64,000 nucleotides of DNA from Ramazzottius varieornatus (taxonomy: Eukaryota > Tardigrada > Eutardigrada > Parachela > Ramazzottiidae), in the NCBI GenBank assembly GCA_001949185.1, contig BDGG01000003.1:4709092-4773091 (forward strand), read 5' to 3'. How positions within the stretch are numbered: position 1 is the stretch's first letter; each line of letters opens with the position of its first letter. Shown here one piece after another: positions 1 to 10,392 of the stretch. A program made the translations under genes and the position numbers. The notes under the pieces are model-generated. The model was not told the origin of the DNA. It did not search any database and worked only from the letters and a program-made list of their open reading frames with translations.

Positions 1-420
1 TTGAACAGTTATTAGACCGCTGCTAAACCTTTTGTCCGGTCCAAAGTTGGTGTAGTTCATTCGAGCAGCTGCCAGTTCGCCAAGAAGGAAGTCCAGCAGC
101 AGCAGACGATTCTCCGGAGTCGCCAGTCGTTCGGCCAACGGTGCGCTCACTAGGCGATTATACGGACACTCCAGCTCGTGTAAGAGACTGCTGACATTCA
201 TAACGAACGAGTTGAGGTCTTGTGGTGACTGCATGGCGTGGACTTCTTGCTGAAGACGGACATAGCCTTGCAGCTGTTTCGAGATCGACTGAACCAGCTG
301 GCTGAACTCTGGAGATTCCAACCCTTGGTTGACAAGCTGCTTGAGGCTTTCTTGGCTTAGCGCTTGTCCTCCAAAGGGCACACCCTGTAGCTCCTTCAAG
401 ATTTCCTCGTCCGCAACCAT
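1..420 (-). CDS. FAM98: FAM98-family protein, N-terminal exon (partial at window edge)
   Basis: This is an open frame of 140 codons. It starts at the ATG at 418-420 (GGGA before ATG G) and is still open at base 1, so the rest of the gene lies outside the window. The translation follows the FAM98 N-terminal (calponin-homology-like) domain. Around residues 28-35 it has SLKQLVNQGLESPEFSQL, matching the family's 'GG..SPEFS.L' block. Near residue 90 it has ELECPYNRL, matching 'ACPYS.L', and then RLLLLDFLLGELAAARM, matching the 'LLLFL..ELQA' helix. FAM98 proteins join the tRNA-splicing ligase complex (RTCB, DDX1) in vertebrates; that role is family knowledge. Whether the exon ends before base 1 cannot be seen. 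A longer antisense-frame ORF in this stretch has no family features. Confidence 0.8.
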   Translation of the reverse strand, partial: MVADEEILKELQGVPFGGQALSQESLKQLVNQGLESPEFSQLVQSISKQLQGYVRLQQEVHAMQSPQDLNSFVMNVSSLLHELECPYNRLVSAPLAERLATPENRLLLLDFLLGELAAARMNYTNFGPDKRFSSGLITVQ

Positions 421-1264
421 TCCCGATCCGTTTCTGAGTTTCTACAACGGAAAACCCCCAATAATATTGCACCGTTATACCGTATAAAAAGTTTAGATGC
501 GTCCGCAGCCGGTGTCTGGACGATTAGAGGCTCACCCAGAGCTTATCTACCTGCAGACAACCTCTGGATATCTGTCAGAGTATCTTGCGTGAAACCGAGA
601 GGCTGAGAATGATAACACTCCCCGAGAAGATTCACAGCTGTTCAGTTGCTCAGCTTTCTGTTTCGAAAAAAGTGTCTGATGAACTCGGCCTCTGACTCGG
701 CATCGAAAAGGCTCATACCGCCCGCCATACGGCCGGAACCTCCTCATCAGATCGCAATATCGCGATCTCATAAGTCATAACACTGGTTCTGCGGTGGAGG
801 AGGCACCTTTGGGATTTTCTCCAGCTCCAGGAAATGACCATTGGCATATCTTCCCGATACTTTGTAGAGAGCCAAGGGTCTCAGCTATCACGTAAAAGCG
901 TTGATATCGTCATCGGCGAGTGACATGGTCTGAATGATCCCTCGTCAGCAAAATGTCGCAAAGTCTGTCTCCCTACACGTCCGGCCAAAGTTTACTGTCA
1001 ATGTGAATTCCAACCTTCCTCGTGACTGCATTTGTTCAATACTTTCTCGCACCGTCAGCGACTCTATTCGCCGAGTGCCAAAAACCCGCCAAGCGAACTT
1101 CTTACTGTGAGGTTTTGTTGTTTCCTTTCATGTATGTTTCCTGTCGAAACACTCAGTCTAAGCCCGAAGGGTTTCAAGCCCGTAAGATTTTTCCGGGGTT
1201 TCCAAATTTTAACACAGCACTTCCGGCTGTGTAGTTTGTAGTCCAAACTTTTCTCTTCTTCGCC
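421..1264. other. intergenic, no gene seen
   Basis: This is the stretch between the divergent starts of FAM98 (minus) and the NmrA-like gene (plus). It presumably holds both promoters and 5' UTRs. I see no protein family, RNA gene or copy of the intronic hairpin repeat in it. Confidence 0.5.
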
Positions 1265-2491
1265 ATGAGCACAGTCCAGCAGCTTCAGCGCGGTTTCGCC
1301 AATCTCTTGACCCCCAACGAAGCTGACAAGAAGCCGGTGATTTTGGTGCTGGGCTGCACAGGGCGCACCGGAAACCTCGTGGCACAGGAGCTGGAGAAGC
1401 ACGGGGACGTCGTTGTCCGCCGGACAGCTCGTAAGCCCGACCAGCTCAACGCGTGGAAAGCCGAAGGGACAGATGCAGTTTTCCTTAATATGGACGACCC
1501 AAAGACGTTCGCAATGGCCATGCACGGGGTTGACCGTCTGTACTTGATGACGGAAGCTACCGTTGGAATGTCGACACATGGGAAGACCCTCATTGATGCG
1601 GCGGTTAAAGCCGGTGTCCAACATGTCGTCAAGCTTTCTTGCTACTATCAATGGGACTGTATCGTACCTCAGTGGGCTTGGCTTTAACTGACCGACACCT
1701 ACCTCAAGAATTCAGGTAAGAGGGAACTGAGAACTCGGCAAGCAAAGTCGAAAGTTCGCTCTTCTAAGTGGCGCACGTCCCCAGTAAGTAACAATGTGAA
1801 CGTGCGCCAATTGGGAAAGCATGCAAACTCGACTAGTTGGTTTCCTGAATGGCGCACATATCCAGCTAATTTCACCACGTTGTGCGCCACCTCGGAAAGC
1901 AATCTTGTCGGTTCGCTGAGCTTCCATTCGAGGTCTTGAAGCACCCCGAATCCTCCTCACCATGTACCAGACTTTAAAGGGTTCGTTTCAAAACAGGAAT
2001 GGCTTGGACCATCCTTCACCCGAACTGCTTCATGGAATGCGCAGGGAATAATCTGCGAGGTGGACAGTGGTCGTTCTACTATGGGGATGCTGGCGTGGGT
2101 TGGATAGCCGTGAAGGACATTGCGACGGTCGCCGCTGTGGCGCTGAGAGAAGGTCCGAAGAAGCATCATGGGAAGTCCTACTGGCTGAGTACAGAGGTAC
2201 TCAACGGACCGCAGATAGGTGCGTTGTTAACGGAACAGCTGGGTACTCCGATTATGGTAGATGTCAAGACTGACGAGGACTTCCTGAAGGACTTGCACGC
2301 CCACAAGTTCAAGCAGGTTATGGACGACTACTATGGAAAATGCTTCAGTGTGTTCCTTCGTGAGGTTCGTACTGCCGGTAACTATCGGGACTGTAAGAGA
2401 CGATGTGCCGTTCGTTACCGGAAAACCCTGCACGACATTCCGGCAGTGGATCAGGGAGAACAAAGAGAACTTCCTGTCAACCATGAAATGA
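1265..2491 (+). pseudogene. NmrA-like NAD(P)-binding (atypical SDR) gene, interrupted
   Basis: Exon 1 (1265-1715) encodes a Rossmann start with the dinucleotide motif VLGCTGRTG at about residue 28, and later VVKLSCYYQW, typical of NmrA/azoreductase-like SDRs. The intron at 1716-1996 (gtaaga..acag) joins exon 2 in frame to give LKNSG|MAWTILHPN, the family's 'SG..WTIL.PN' block. Two lesions are visible. An in-frame TAA at 1686-1688 follows WAWL in a region where the family continues to LTDTYLKNSG. A 1-nt frame change near 2393-2400 separates VRTAGNYRDCK from DDVPFVTGKP, TTFRQWIRENKENF and a natural TGA at 2489-2491. The flanking homology is so well kept that either recent gene death or two base-level assembly errors would explain it. 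Tiny unrecognised introns are less likely, since no suitable GT..AG pair removes the stop. Two hairpin repeats lie in the intron. Confidence 0.65.
1766..1893. repeat. palindromic hairpin dimer in NmrA-like intron
   Basis: Two copies of the AAGTGGCGCACG/CGTGCGCCACTT hairpin (1766-1811 and 1849-1891), start-to-start spacing 83 nt. The outer flank ACTCGGCAAGCAAAGTCGA lies on the left, and a sequence containing CTTGTCGG lies on the right. Confidence 0.9.
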
Positions 2492-2817
2492 TAGAATTTC
2501 ATTTGGCAAATAATTTAGAAATTCCGCATATTCACATTATTTTGAAGGATTCTCTAATTATTCTATCACGTGAAGAAATTCGTAACCGATCACAGCAGAC
2601 AAAATTATAAAATAACATGATTAGCGAACTCAAGGTCTTGGATTTCTCCAACCCAACGAAATAAAAAAAGGCAACAACGAATATATTGTTTTCCCAGGAC
2701 AAAAGAAGAATATGTCAAGGAGGTTCGTATGTCAATCTGGTCGTACTGAACCCGGAAGTACAGTCGATCCAGTATCAAATAGGGTTTTGGGAAGAGCCGT
2801 AGCGGTATACTGATCAT
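2492..2817. other. intergenic between convergent genes
   Basis: 3' ends of the NmrA-like gene (plus) and the ML-domain gene (minus) face each other. No coding feature was recognised. Confidence 0.4.
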
Positions 2818-3795
2818 TTACAAAGGCAGCTCAGCTATCACACAGGCCAGCAGCTCATTCTTCTGATCCACAATCCGTGCTTCAATACCGTATGTCCCCT
2901 AAGGAGAAAAGAACGGCAGTCAGACGGAAAACTGCGTCGCCAGTAACTGTTAGAGTCAGCAAACGCGAGTTACGCAACGTACAAGTTTGGTTTCTCAAGT
3001 GGCGCACGTTCTCATTGTCACGGACCAGAACCGTGCGCCACTCATCTTAAGCGGCGCACATGTTCATCATGATAGGCTAAAAGCGTGCGCTACTTGCAGA
3101 GCACGATCTTGCAAGTTCCGTCCGCCGGCTTCTCAACGTTGTTCTCAGTGAAAACTATGACTGAATTGCTTACCGGAAGTGCGAAAGCAGGCAAAGCATG
3201 CCGTAACCCATAAGTGTGTCTTCCAGCCAGCAGCGGGCATTTCAGCGAAGGCAGTAACTTCTTGCAGAGATCGTAGTGCGTCGAGAAGAGTTTGTTCCCG
3301 TTATACGAGACCCGGATATTGATGAGACCACTTTCCACTGTGCGCTGAGGGGAGAGCTGGAGGACAAGCCATACTTCTTTGGTCTGGTTCCCAAACTCCC
3401 GAAGTATCACGGATCCACTCTTCCGCTCCGTAACTATGGAACGCGATCACACAAGCTGAGGAATGAGTAGGTTGCAAGAAAAATAATTGCGCCTCACCAG
3501 TGCAGTCGGAGTAAACCGTGCCGATCTGGACGGAAGTGGCATTGGTGGCGTTTCTTATGACCGCTTCCAATTGCCACACTTCTGCAGAAAAAGAAATATA
3601 CCATCATACGTTGCCAATACACGACAAGCCAGAACAGCATGCAGTACCATTGGTGACGCCGGAAGCTGCATCAGACGAATAACTGGAAGAGAAGCCCGAG
3701 AACCCACTTCCGGTGGTAAGGTGAAGGTAACTCAAAGTCCCGCACAGCGCGATGAGAGCAATGGCCACAAGGATTCGTAGCCAATTCCAGGCCAT
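2818..3795 (-). CDS. ML-domain lipid-binding protein, GM2-activator-like
   Basis: Four exons join in phase to a 190-residue protein: 3795-3648, 3581-3498, 3433-3174 and 2898-2818. It starts with a hydrophobic signal or anchor segment (MAWNWLRILVAIALIALCG), followed by a Ser/Gly-rich stretch and the ML fold. The best matches to GM2A-like ML proteins are the mid-domain WLVLQLSPQ, YDLCKKLLPSLKCPLLAG, TYGL near residue 145, and the C-terminal strand TYGIEARIVDQ..LLACVIAEL. Cysteines at YSDC, DLCK, KCPL and LACV could form the conserved disulfides. Length agrees with GM2A (about 193). Such proteins bind a single lipid in a beta cup, in lysosomes or the extracellular space. The ligand cannot be told here. 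The exon 2-3 junction (TG|TT, intron 3434-3497) was chosen because the nearer acceptor leaves an in-frame stop. Confidence 0.7.
2997..3095. repeat. palindromic hairpin pair in ML-gene intron 3
   Basis: Copies at 2997-3042 and 3049-3095. They are closer together (52 nt) than the usual ~80-nt dimers because the spacer is nearly absent. Confidence 0.88.
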
Positions 3796-4647
3796 GATAG
3801 ATGCCCGGAAGCGTTTCTTTCAGCAGAGCCTAGCGTTTTACCTTCATCAGGATGGGGAGATTAAAGTAATGAGTATGCGCTACTGTCGGACTTCACGTGA
3901 TACCATCCCTTTCCTGGTCCGCATCTCCCTGACATTCTTTCCCTGCGCTCGTATAGCAACTACAACGATTTTACGTGACCTACTTCACTTGCACCCACTC
4001 ATGCAAAAACAGCAGACATTGTTTCACTCATCAGATAGCAAGATCATGGTCAAAATCAGCAGCATCGAGCGTCCATATCTCAAAGTCCGGTCGGTACATC
4101 AGCCTGTAAGCCAAATAAATATTGCACTGGAAATAATACTGATATTCGTTCCGGAAGACCACTGAAGGATACCTCAATTCCTTCGACTGACAATACTAAT
4201 TTTGAAGAAACATTGTACCTCAAAGGTCCAACTCACTGCCTCGTAAAATCGATGGTAGACCGGGATATAAGTCAGGAACGTTTGCCCAATTCATGCCACA
4301 GCGCGATCAATAAGAATGGCTAAAGTACACCATCGCAGAGCTGAGTCTTTACTGATTATGCTTCCAACAACCGACTTGGGCCAGACGCTACGTGCAGCTT
4401 AAAATTAGAAAAAGGGTCGAAGACACCAAAAATAAGTCTGCGGTATTTCCTGGCCATATGCCTCTCGCTGATAAGCAATTTGTTCAAGCTGGCAACTGTT
4501 CAGCTTGACTCCACTCACACCAGCTTGAAACTGTACAACTGGTAAAACGGATCATTGGAGAGGCTTGTCAAACCTGCTCTCACATTTCCACGGCCACACA
4601 GTGGAAATGTACAGTAACAGACAGTCTTAGCGAAAAAAAGCATTTCT
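3796..4647. other. intergenic, no gene seen
   Basis: Between the ML-gene start and the CHTF8 stop, both on the minus strand. Several short open frames occur but none has recognisable features. Confidence 0.4.
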
Positions 4648-5481
4648 TCAGCTTTTGGGCATCGCCGAGCTTGGCACGATATGGCGAGGCCGGTCTTTGA
4701 ATATGATCTTTTTCCGGATCACGGCGTTCATCTCCAACTCCGATATCCAATTCCCACCGTCATCGACGGACTTTATTTTCTTCAGGACCACGAGGGGCTT
4801 CTTCACGTGGACGACATGTCCGGACAGGGCGTAATTCCCGATCATCATCATAGCTCTACTCTACAGTACAAAAGAGAGGCTGTTTACAAGATTTCGTTCC
4901 AGACAATTTAACGAAAACCCACAACGTTTCGAAGGTCGGCAAATGGTTCCATCCAGATCGTTATACCACGTGGCGCACATCTTCACTGCCATTGGGTGAG
5001 ACAGTGCGCCAGTTGGGGAAAATGAATTCACCAAGAACGTTTTCCCAAGTGGCGCACGGCGTCAGCTAATAATTTTGAGGACATGCACCGCTTGAGACAA
5101 CAATTTGCGTAAAACCATTTGCCGACATGCCTTTCAGCATATCAGACCCTATTTAGCATATTGGTGAACAGCTAGCCCACTGCATGACAAACCTCGCCGC
5201 GGATAACAGAGCTATTTGGGTCGTATTCTTCCTGACGTTCCGTGGAGGGAGCAGAGATATGGATCGTCCCAATTTCCTGCCCAGCAAGAAGATCACTGTC
5301 CGTTTGTAGATCGCCTTGCAGCTCAATCATCACCCACTCGGGAGTCTTCTGACCGAGTGGAAGATCCACTTTCCTATTGATGAGCAACGAGGTTTCAGCG
5401 GGAAGAATCAAGGAGTGGGGAAACATTTATCCGATGGAACAGTGTAAACTGGACTTACCGAACAATAGGAATATTCACCAT
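4648..5481 (-). CDS. CHTF8: Ctf8 homologue, chromosome transmission fidelity protein 8
   Basis: Three coding exons (5481-5459, 5373-5193, 4860-4648) give 138 residues; human CHTF8 has 121. The short first exon encodes MVNIPIVR, corresponding to the family's 'MVQIVI' start. Exon 2 has the signature TPEWVMIELQGDL (family 'EWVLMELQGE') and IGTIHIS. Exon 3 has MIGNYALSGHVVHVKKPLVVL and then IRKKIIFKDRPR, matching 'GHHILYGKIIHLEKPFAVL' and 'IKDKILFKTRPKPI'. Ctf8 forms the Ctf18-Dcc1-Ctf8 clamp-loader subcomplex that loads PCNA and supports sister-chromatid cohesion. Junction phases (2 and 0) fit exactly. The acceptor for exon 3 is TGTAG at 4861-4865. A strong upstream ATG at 5670 on the same strand opens another frame (see findings). 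Confidence 0.85.
4968..5094. repeat. palindromic hairpin dimer in CHTF8 intron 2
   Basis: Copies at 4968-5014 and 5047-5094, period 79 nt. The second is degenerate in its right arm (catgcaccgctt). Confidence 0.85.
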
Positions 5482-6660
5482 TGTGAAGCGGGGCTCGTCC
5501 TGCCGATTTCTTCAATCTTGCAGCTCTCGTACCCTGACCTCTTAGTGTCGTAGTCCCTTCCGGTTAAATCGGAAATGGCGAAGCGCGGTGAACGAGAATC
5601 TGTACTTACTCTTAAACGATGACAAAAGTTTCGAAAATTGCGTTTCTTCCTGACCTTCTCGAGCCGCCATAATAAGACCGCCGAGGGAAGTTCTGCGCCC
5701 CTGGGGCCGGAAGGTTCACCCTCCGTTCTGTGCAGGTCTGCCCAGTGCCCAGATCTGTGCAGTCTATAAGCCACTGAAGATTTGCACCGTTTTCCATCGG
5801 GACCCGATTTATGCCATGTAGGTTTCGAGCTCACCGAGGAAAATTTCGGGTAATGTGGTCTACATCGACGAAGATGGGAGACGCCAAGAGGATGAAGTTC
5901 GACGTTCTAGAGACCGGAGCGCCATGCTCCACTAAATCTAACATGCAATGGGCCATCCCCTACTTCTCCTCCTACAAAAATCAACCTAAGCCGCTCAAGT
6001 GAGTCAAGTCCAAAGAACACGTTGTTGGCAAGTCACACCAATGCTGTTTTTGGCAATTTTCTATGGTTGAATTGTGAGTTTGCCGTCTTTTCCGTCTGAT
6101 CCAAATTGTTTACTGCTCCAAAATTTCCTCCCAGCGTATACTTCATCCGGAAGGTGTCAAAGTCAAAGACATGCTCATGGCAGACAAGACCTCGGTGAAA
6201 GCGCTGAAGACCGCTGCCTGCAGGTTATTAAGTGCCGTCCTTGGCAGTTTACTGGTACTGGTGAAAAGATTGCTGGAGAAAGCGAGTGCCAACCTAGTCG
6301 ATGAGATCGTGGGATTTCCGCCTCCTGCTACGCATAGTCCGATTGTGCCGTTAAAGTAGAAATTCCGGCTGCGAGTCGGTTTTCATTATGGCTTTCGAAT
6401 CCTTTGTCTTAACTGACAGTGAAATTCAGTTTACGTTTCCATTTGAGACAATTCTTGATGATTACGAGGGAAGCGAAGTGGAACCGAACTAAGTTTAGAT
6501 ACAGCATCTCATAAAAGTAAATGACCGGTTTCCCCCGAAAGGTTCTGCGCTAGAAATGACGAAAAAGACTGTTTTACTGAACCTTATCAGGGACACAAGC
6601 CGAAAAGCTCTTGAAACCAATCCTCGAAAACTCAAAATTTAGAAGTGACATGGGATTTCT
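5482..6660. other. CHTF8 upstream region and unassigned plus-strand frames
   Basis: 5482-5700 probably holds CHTF8 5' UTR and an upstream ATG frame. On the plus strand, 5805-5940 shows FELTEENFG and then VVYIDEDGRRQEDE in shifted frames, and 6171-6359 encodes 62 residues with a hydrophobic stretch LLSAVLGSLLVLV. I could not join these into a gene model or name a family; they may be remnants. Confidence 0.25.
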
Positions 6661-8046
6661 TTATGTTAGATGAGGAAGAACAGCGGAAGTAACCACGTTC
6701 TTGTCTCTATGCATCATCTGAAGCGAATTCAATACACACGTATGAGTTTCGAAGAGCTGCGGACACCATTGAAACGTACAAGGCTGTCTTACCGTGTGGT
6801 TTGTGTTGGGAACAGTGGTAATGACGATCCGCCCTTGCTGGTCCAAGGTTTTCAAGCCGAAACTGTCCATCAAGTACACTTCCTGGTCGCGCATGGGAAC
6901 GATGACGGATAGGCTTCTATCACAGTCTCGCCAGTAGCCAAAGTGGGCACTTTGCCATGGGTTTATGGTCCCGTCATCAGGTCCGCCGATCAGAACCAGT
7001 TTCTGGACACGAAGAAAGTTGGCCTTCCACTGGAAACTGTCGGCCACGTGGGAAGCGTCCGAGGTTTCGTTGTTGAGGTATGCTAGGTACTTGGAGGTTT
7101 TACGATAGCTATCGACATGCATCGGATCGGACCCTGCATTAATAAAGAGATCCGTTACAGACTTGCGAAGGATCAAGATGATGGTTGGCAGTACAGCAAC
7201 AGATCGGAAGACACTTACAGTAGCCTCCAAAACTCAGTAACTGTCCTCTTGTATTATAGAGAAGTCGCCAGAGTTCCTTCTTCAAAAAAGCAGGAAAGTA
7301 TTTTCTACAAGCAGACAATCATCTGAATTTTTTTGGTTGACGCTCGATATCTCCATCGAGTGAAACCAAACAAAGTACTACATCGATATCCCGTCTAAGA
7401 AAAACTCAGTAGGCCGGCAATAGAAATTTATAAAACTTACAAGGATGTTGGGCCAAGTGGCGCACATTTTCATTGTTATCGGCCGGAAGCATGCGCCACT
7501 TGAAACTATCTTGTACGCTTCGTTTGCCGACCTTGCTTTCATATGTAATCCTAATTTGTACCTGATGTTAGTACCTGATTGAGGCGATATCGCCGAACTG
7601 TCCCATCTGAGGAGAGGACAAAGAAATGAAGGTGTCGATGTTTAAGTTGGGCACTATCTGAAATCAAGACAAAATTAGTACGGCGCACGTTGCGGTCGGT
7701 TCCTTAGCAGGAAAGTACGCACCTGGAGGACTCCACGGGCAATAAGTCCGCCCTGAGAGAAGCCAATCAAATGGAATCCTTCTGGATGGGCGTCGGAAAT
7801 CTTCTTGATAGCGGCGCCGAAATCTTTCACTTGTTCCATCATTGGCGCTTCGTAGCTTTCATCCCGCGTATACAGGTCCAGAACGGTCACCTCTGTACCC
7901 GGATGTGCCTCCCGGATGTACCCATCGATGTCCTTCAAGGAAGAGGCCGCCTGTCGAAGCCCATGGATGATGATCACCGGTTTGAAGGCTTGACAAGAAG
8001 CTAACAGACTCGCGAAGAACAGGAGCACAGTTCCGACCAGATGCAT
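6661..8046 (-). CDS. PPT2: Palmitoyl-protein thioesterase, PPT2-like
   Basis: Five exons (8046-7723, 7657-7575, 7304-7219, 7133-6793, 6717-6661) join in phase to 296 residues; human PPT2 has 302. After a signal peptide ([20 protein letters not shown]) come KPVIIIHGL (oxyanion region) and the nucleophile elbow GFSQGG with the catalytic Ser at about residue 98. Exon 2 contains [14 protein letters not shown]. Exon 3 gives RGQLLSF and the split codon that restores YW|SDP. Exon 4 has [16 protein letters not shown] (catalytic Asp) and DSFGLKTL, and ends in TNHT (catalytic His). The hydrolase triad is therefore complete. PPT2 removes thioester-linked acyl groups in lysosomes. An ATG 12 codons upstream (8082) is in frame but precedes a basic stretch, so the Met directly before the signal peptide was preferred. 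Confidence 0.88.
7455..7501. repeat. palindromic hairpin in PPT2 intron 2
   Basis: Single copy. The right flank continues as CTATCTTGTACGCTTCGTTTG, related to the consensus CTTGTCGAGTTTGTTTG. Confidence 0.9.
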
Positions 8047-9191
8047 CTTCCTCCTTGGTGTCCGCCACCTGGAAGAAAACACAAACCGCTGTACTTCACG
8101 TCTTTACGAAGGACGCGAATGACGCTGTCGGTATACTTCTGCGGAGTTGTTACGTCAATTGAATCGAGAAGGAAGCCCAAAGGCAGTGTTTGACAACTTT
8201 GAACTGGGAAAGTGACTTTACCTTATAGCCACTTTTAACAATTCAAAACGCCGCCGTGTCCGCCGCGATTGCACGTATGTGGTCCGTATTATACGAGTGC
8301 TGTACGACGGCGATCGTTTCTCTGCCGGCAAGCACAGCGCGCAGACAACGTTGCCAACAATTTAGGCAGGTTGCACTGAGAGACAGTCCCGGAAGGGCTT
8401 GCCAGACTGCTGTGTGAGTCAGCAGTGTGCGAAAGTATGGGAAGCTCTTTCAGGTACCAGTCCAAAGACTGCCAGCATGCACAGTCAGAGCGATCAAACG
8501 ACCGCATACGAGCTCTTGTACGTCACCCTACACAAGCGTCAGGCGTGCTAATACGTCACGTTTTGAACAGCCAGTCAAAAACTGAGCCTAATAAAGCCGG
8601 CTGTACTTTACCTGTGCCAGATATTCTTTGTTTCCTTTTCACAGTTCCTCGTACGTGTATACGAAGTCTAAAAGTGACTAAACGATCTTTCGAAGGCCCG
8701 TACGTTGCTTGTGGATTCGGGTTTTTGTATGGGCGCACATTTACAGTAGAAAAGCACATCAGCGGGCTGTTGTCGTGTACGAGTTATTTGTTTTCCGTCT
8801 GCAAATCTACAGAAAGCTGCCATCTGCTTGTTGCCAGTGCGAATTTAACAACCGGATAATTCGCAGAGCTTTCAATATCTTTTCTTATTGACTACCGAAC
8901 GCCGCCTTCCGAAACGGAGCTCTGTAGACAACCCAGCTGACACTGTACAACCTACCGTCACATAAACGATCTGCCTCAAATAGACCCTCGAATGATCCAA
9001 CGACGAAAACAAAGCAGTAAAACTGTTTTACAATACCAAACATGAACCTAGTATCAACTTTTCCGTCATGGTTCAACCAAGAATCTAAGGGAAAAATTCA
9101 AAATGAAAAGTGGTCACAAAACACTTACGTCGATCACAGCAAAACCTTCAAAATATTCACCAGACTGTCTTCCCACTATACAAGGGAACCA
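8047..9191. other. intergenic, no gene seen
   Basis: Between PPT2 and ATG101. Open frames on both strands (for example 8425-8859 plus) show no domain, signal peptide or plausible splice context. Confidence 0.4.
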
Positions 9192-10392
9192 TCACTGTTC
9201 AAGAGCATCTCGAAGAAACTTGCCCATACTCTTCGACACCGACTGGGCCGTGTTTGGTTCGAAGTTCCTTCCGATCCGAAAGAGGTAAGGCTGCACATCG
9301 GGGAAGGACACGTCAAAGACCAAACCTAGCTGGTCCTTGTGAGGGTTCTTCGGGACGTACTCGTAACGGTTCATCGCATCCACGACCCTAAAACCCAGCC
9401 ACAATCATTGAAAACTTCCGTCTTAGTACGCAGTTGGAAGCGCGGCAATCAATCTCGACAAGACTGTTTCACCAAGTGGCGCACGCGTCCGTCCTCTAAG
9501 CCGAAAGCGTGCGCCACTTGATAAAACAACCAAGATCGACCAGATCGTTCCAAGTGGCGCACGCTTTCAGCCAATGACACCAAACACGTGCGCCACTTGA
9601 AACAGTCTTTTCGAGTTGCTTTCTCAGGTGGCGCACGTTATTAGTGATATTGGCTGAGTGTGGGCCACTTGAAAAAGCGATCTGTCAAGTTTATCTTTCA
9701 AGCTGCCAGTTGGATTTTTGAAAAACTTACATGAGCATCTTGTCCGAGAGAACAGGCGCCAATTCGTGACGGTACCGTTGTCGATCCGACTCCGTGTCGA
9801 TCTGAGCCAGGGAAAATTTCAGCAGCCAGATTTCCTTTAAGAAGAAACGTAGTGAAGCACTGTGGAACTCACGAAGCAATATGTCGGAGGCTGAAGACGA
9901 CTTCGGTGAGTTCGGTCTAAACTCTAAACTTACCCAAGGTAGTTTGTCATGGCCCATGACGGATAAGCCTCTCGGTCGTTTCTCGTAGAACTCTAGCGAA
10001 ATTGCAGCTGAAGAGTTGGAGGTATCTTGTTGGAGCGATCTGGCGAAAGGGATCACCTCACGGGAGACGGCTTGTTTAAGGTCCGGGGAAGAGCATCGAA
10101 CATACCTAAAAATAAACTAAGAGTAAAGTACTACGCTAGTGCGCGAGCTCATCGGGGAACGGAGCCCGGAGGCAGGTTCAAACAAGACTTACGATAAGTC
10201 GACCGAAGCACAATCGACGTCGTCGAAACCAACCGTTCCGATGACGATTGTCTGATGTCCAGCTTTATCTTCGCGGAAGGTGAACTTGCCTAGAGTACGA
10301 TGAAAGAGGATAGTGTGGAATAGACAGGATGCGCAGTCTTCCACTTGTCGTACATCACACTTGATGTCAATAACATGACGTCGCGCGTTCAT
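9192..10392 (-). CDS. ATG101: Autophagy protein ATG101 (HORMA domain)
   Basis: Four exons (10392-10193, 10105-9934, 9834-9731, 9387-9192) encode 223 residues, close to human ATG101 (218). Diagnostic blocks run in order: CLFHTILFHRTLGKF and IGTVGFDDVDC in exon 1; the split YVRCSSPDLKQA; SLEFYEK and KLPW|EIWLLKF across intron 2; DTESDRQ; VVDAMNRYEYVPKNP; and VFDVSFPDVQPYLFRI near the C-terminus. ATG101 pairs with ATG13 in the ULK1 complex that starts autophagosome formation. Intron 2 (9835-9933, ~99 nt) happens to stay open in frame; it is called an intron because the family reads LPW directly followed by E-x-W. The WPF 'finger' of vertebrate ATG101 is not evident (see findings). Confidence 0.92.
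9474..9671. repeat. palindromic hairpin trimer in ATG101 intron 3
   Basis: Three copies in a row (9474-9519, 9552-9599, 9626-9671) at 78- and 74-nt spacing. This is the only triple array in the window. Confidence 0.9.

Noticed and set aside
158-472. 104-residue minus-strand ORF at the left edge
   Set aside because: It overlaps the FAM98 exon in another frame and has no domain features; the FAM98 frame matches family motifs along its whole length.
8425-8859. 144-residue plus ORF between PPT2 and ATG101
   Set aside because: Composition is unlike the window's real exons, there are no motifs, and overlapping open frames occur on both strands.
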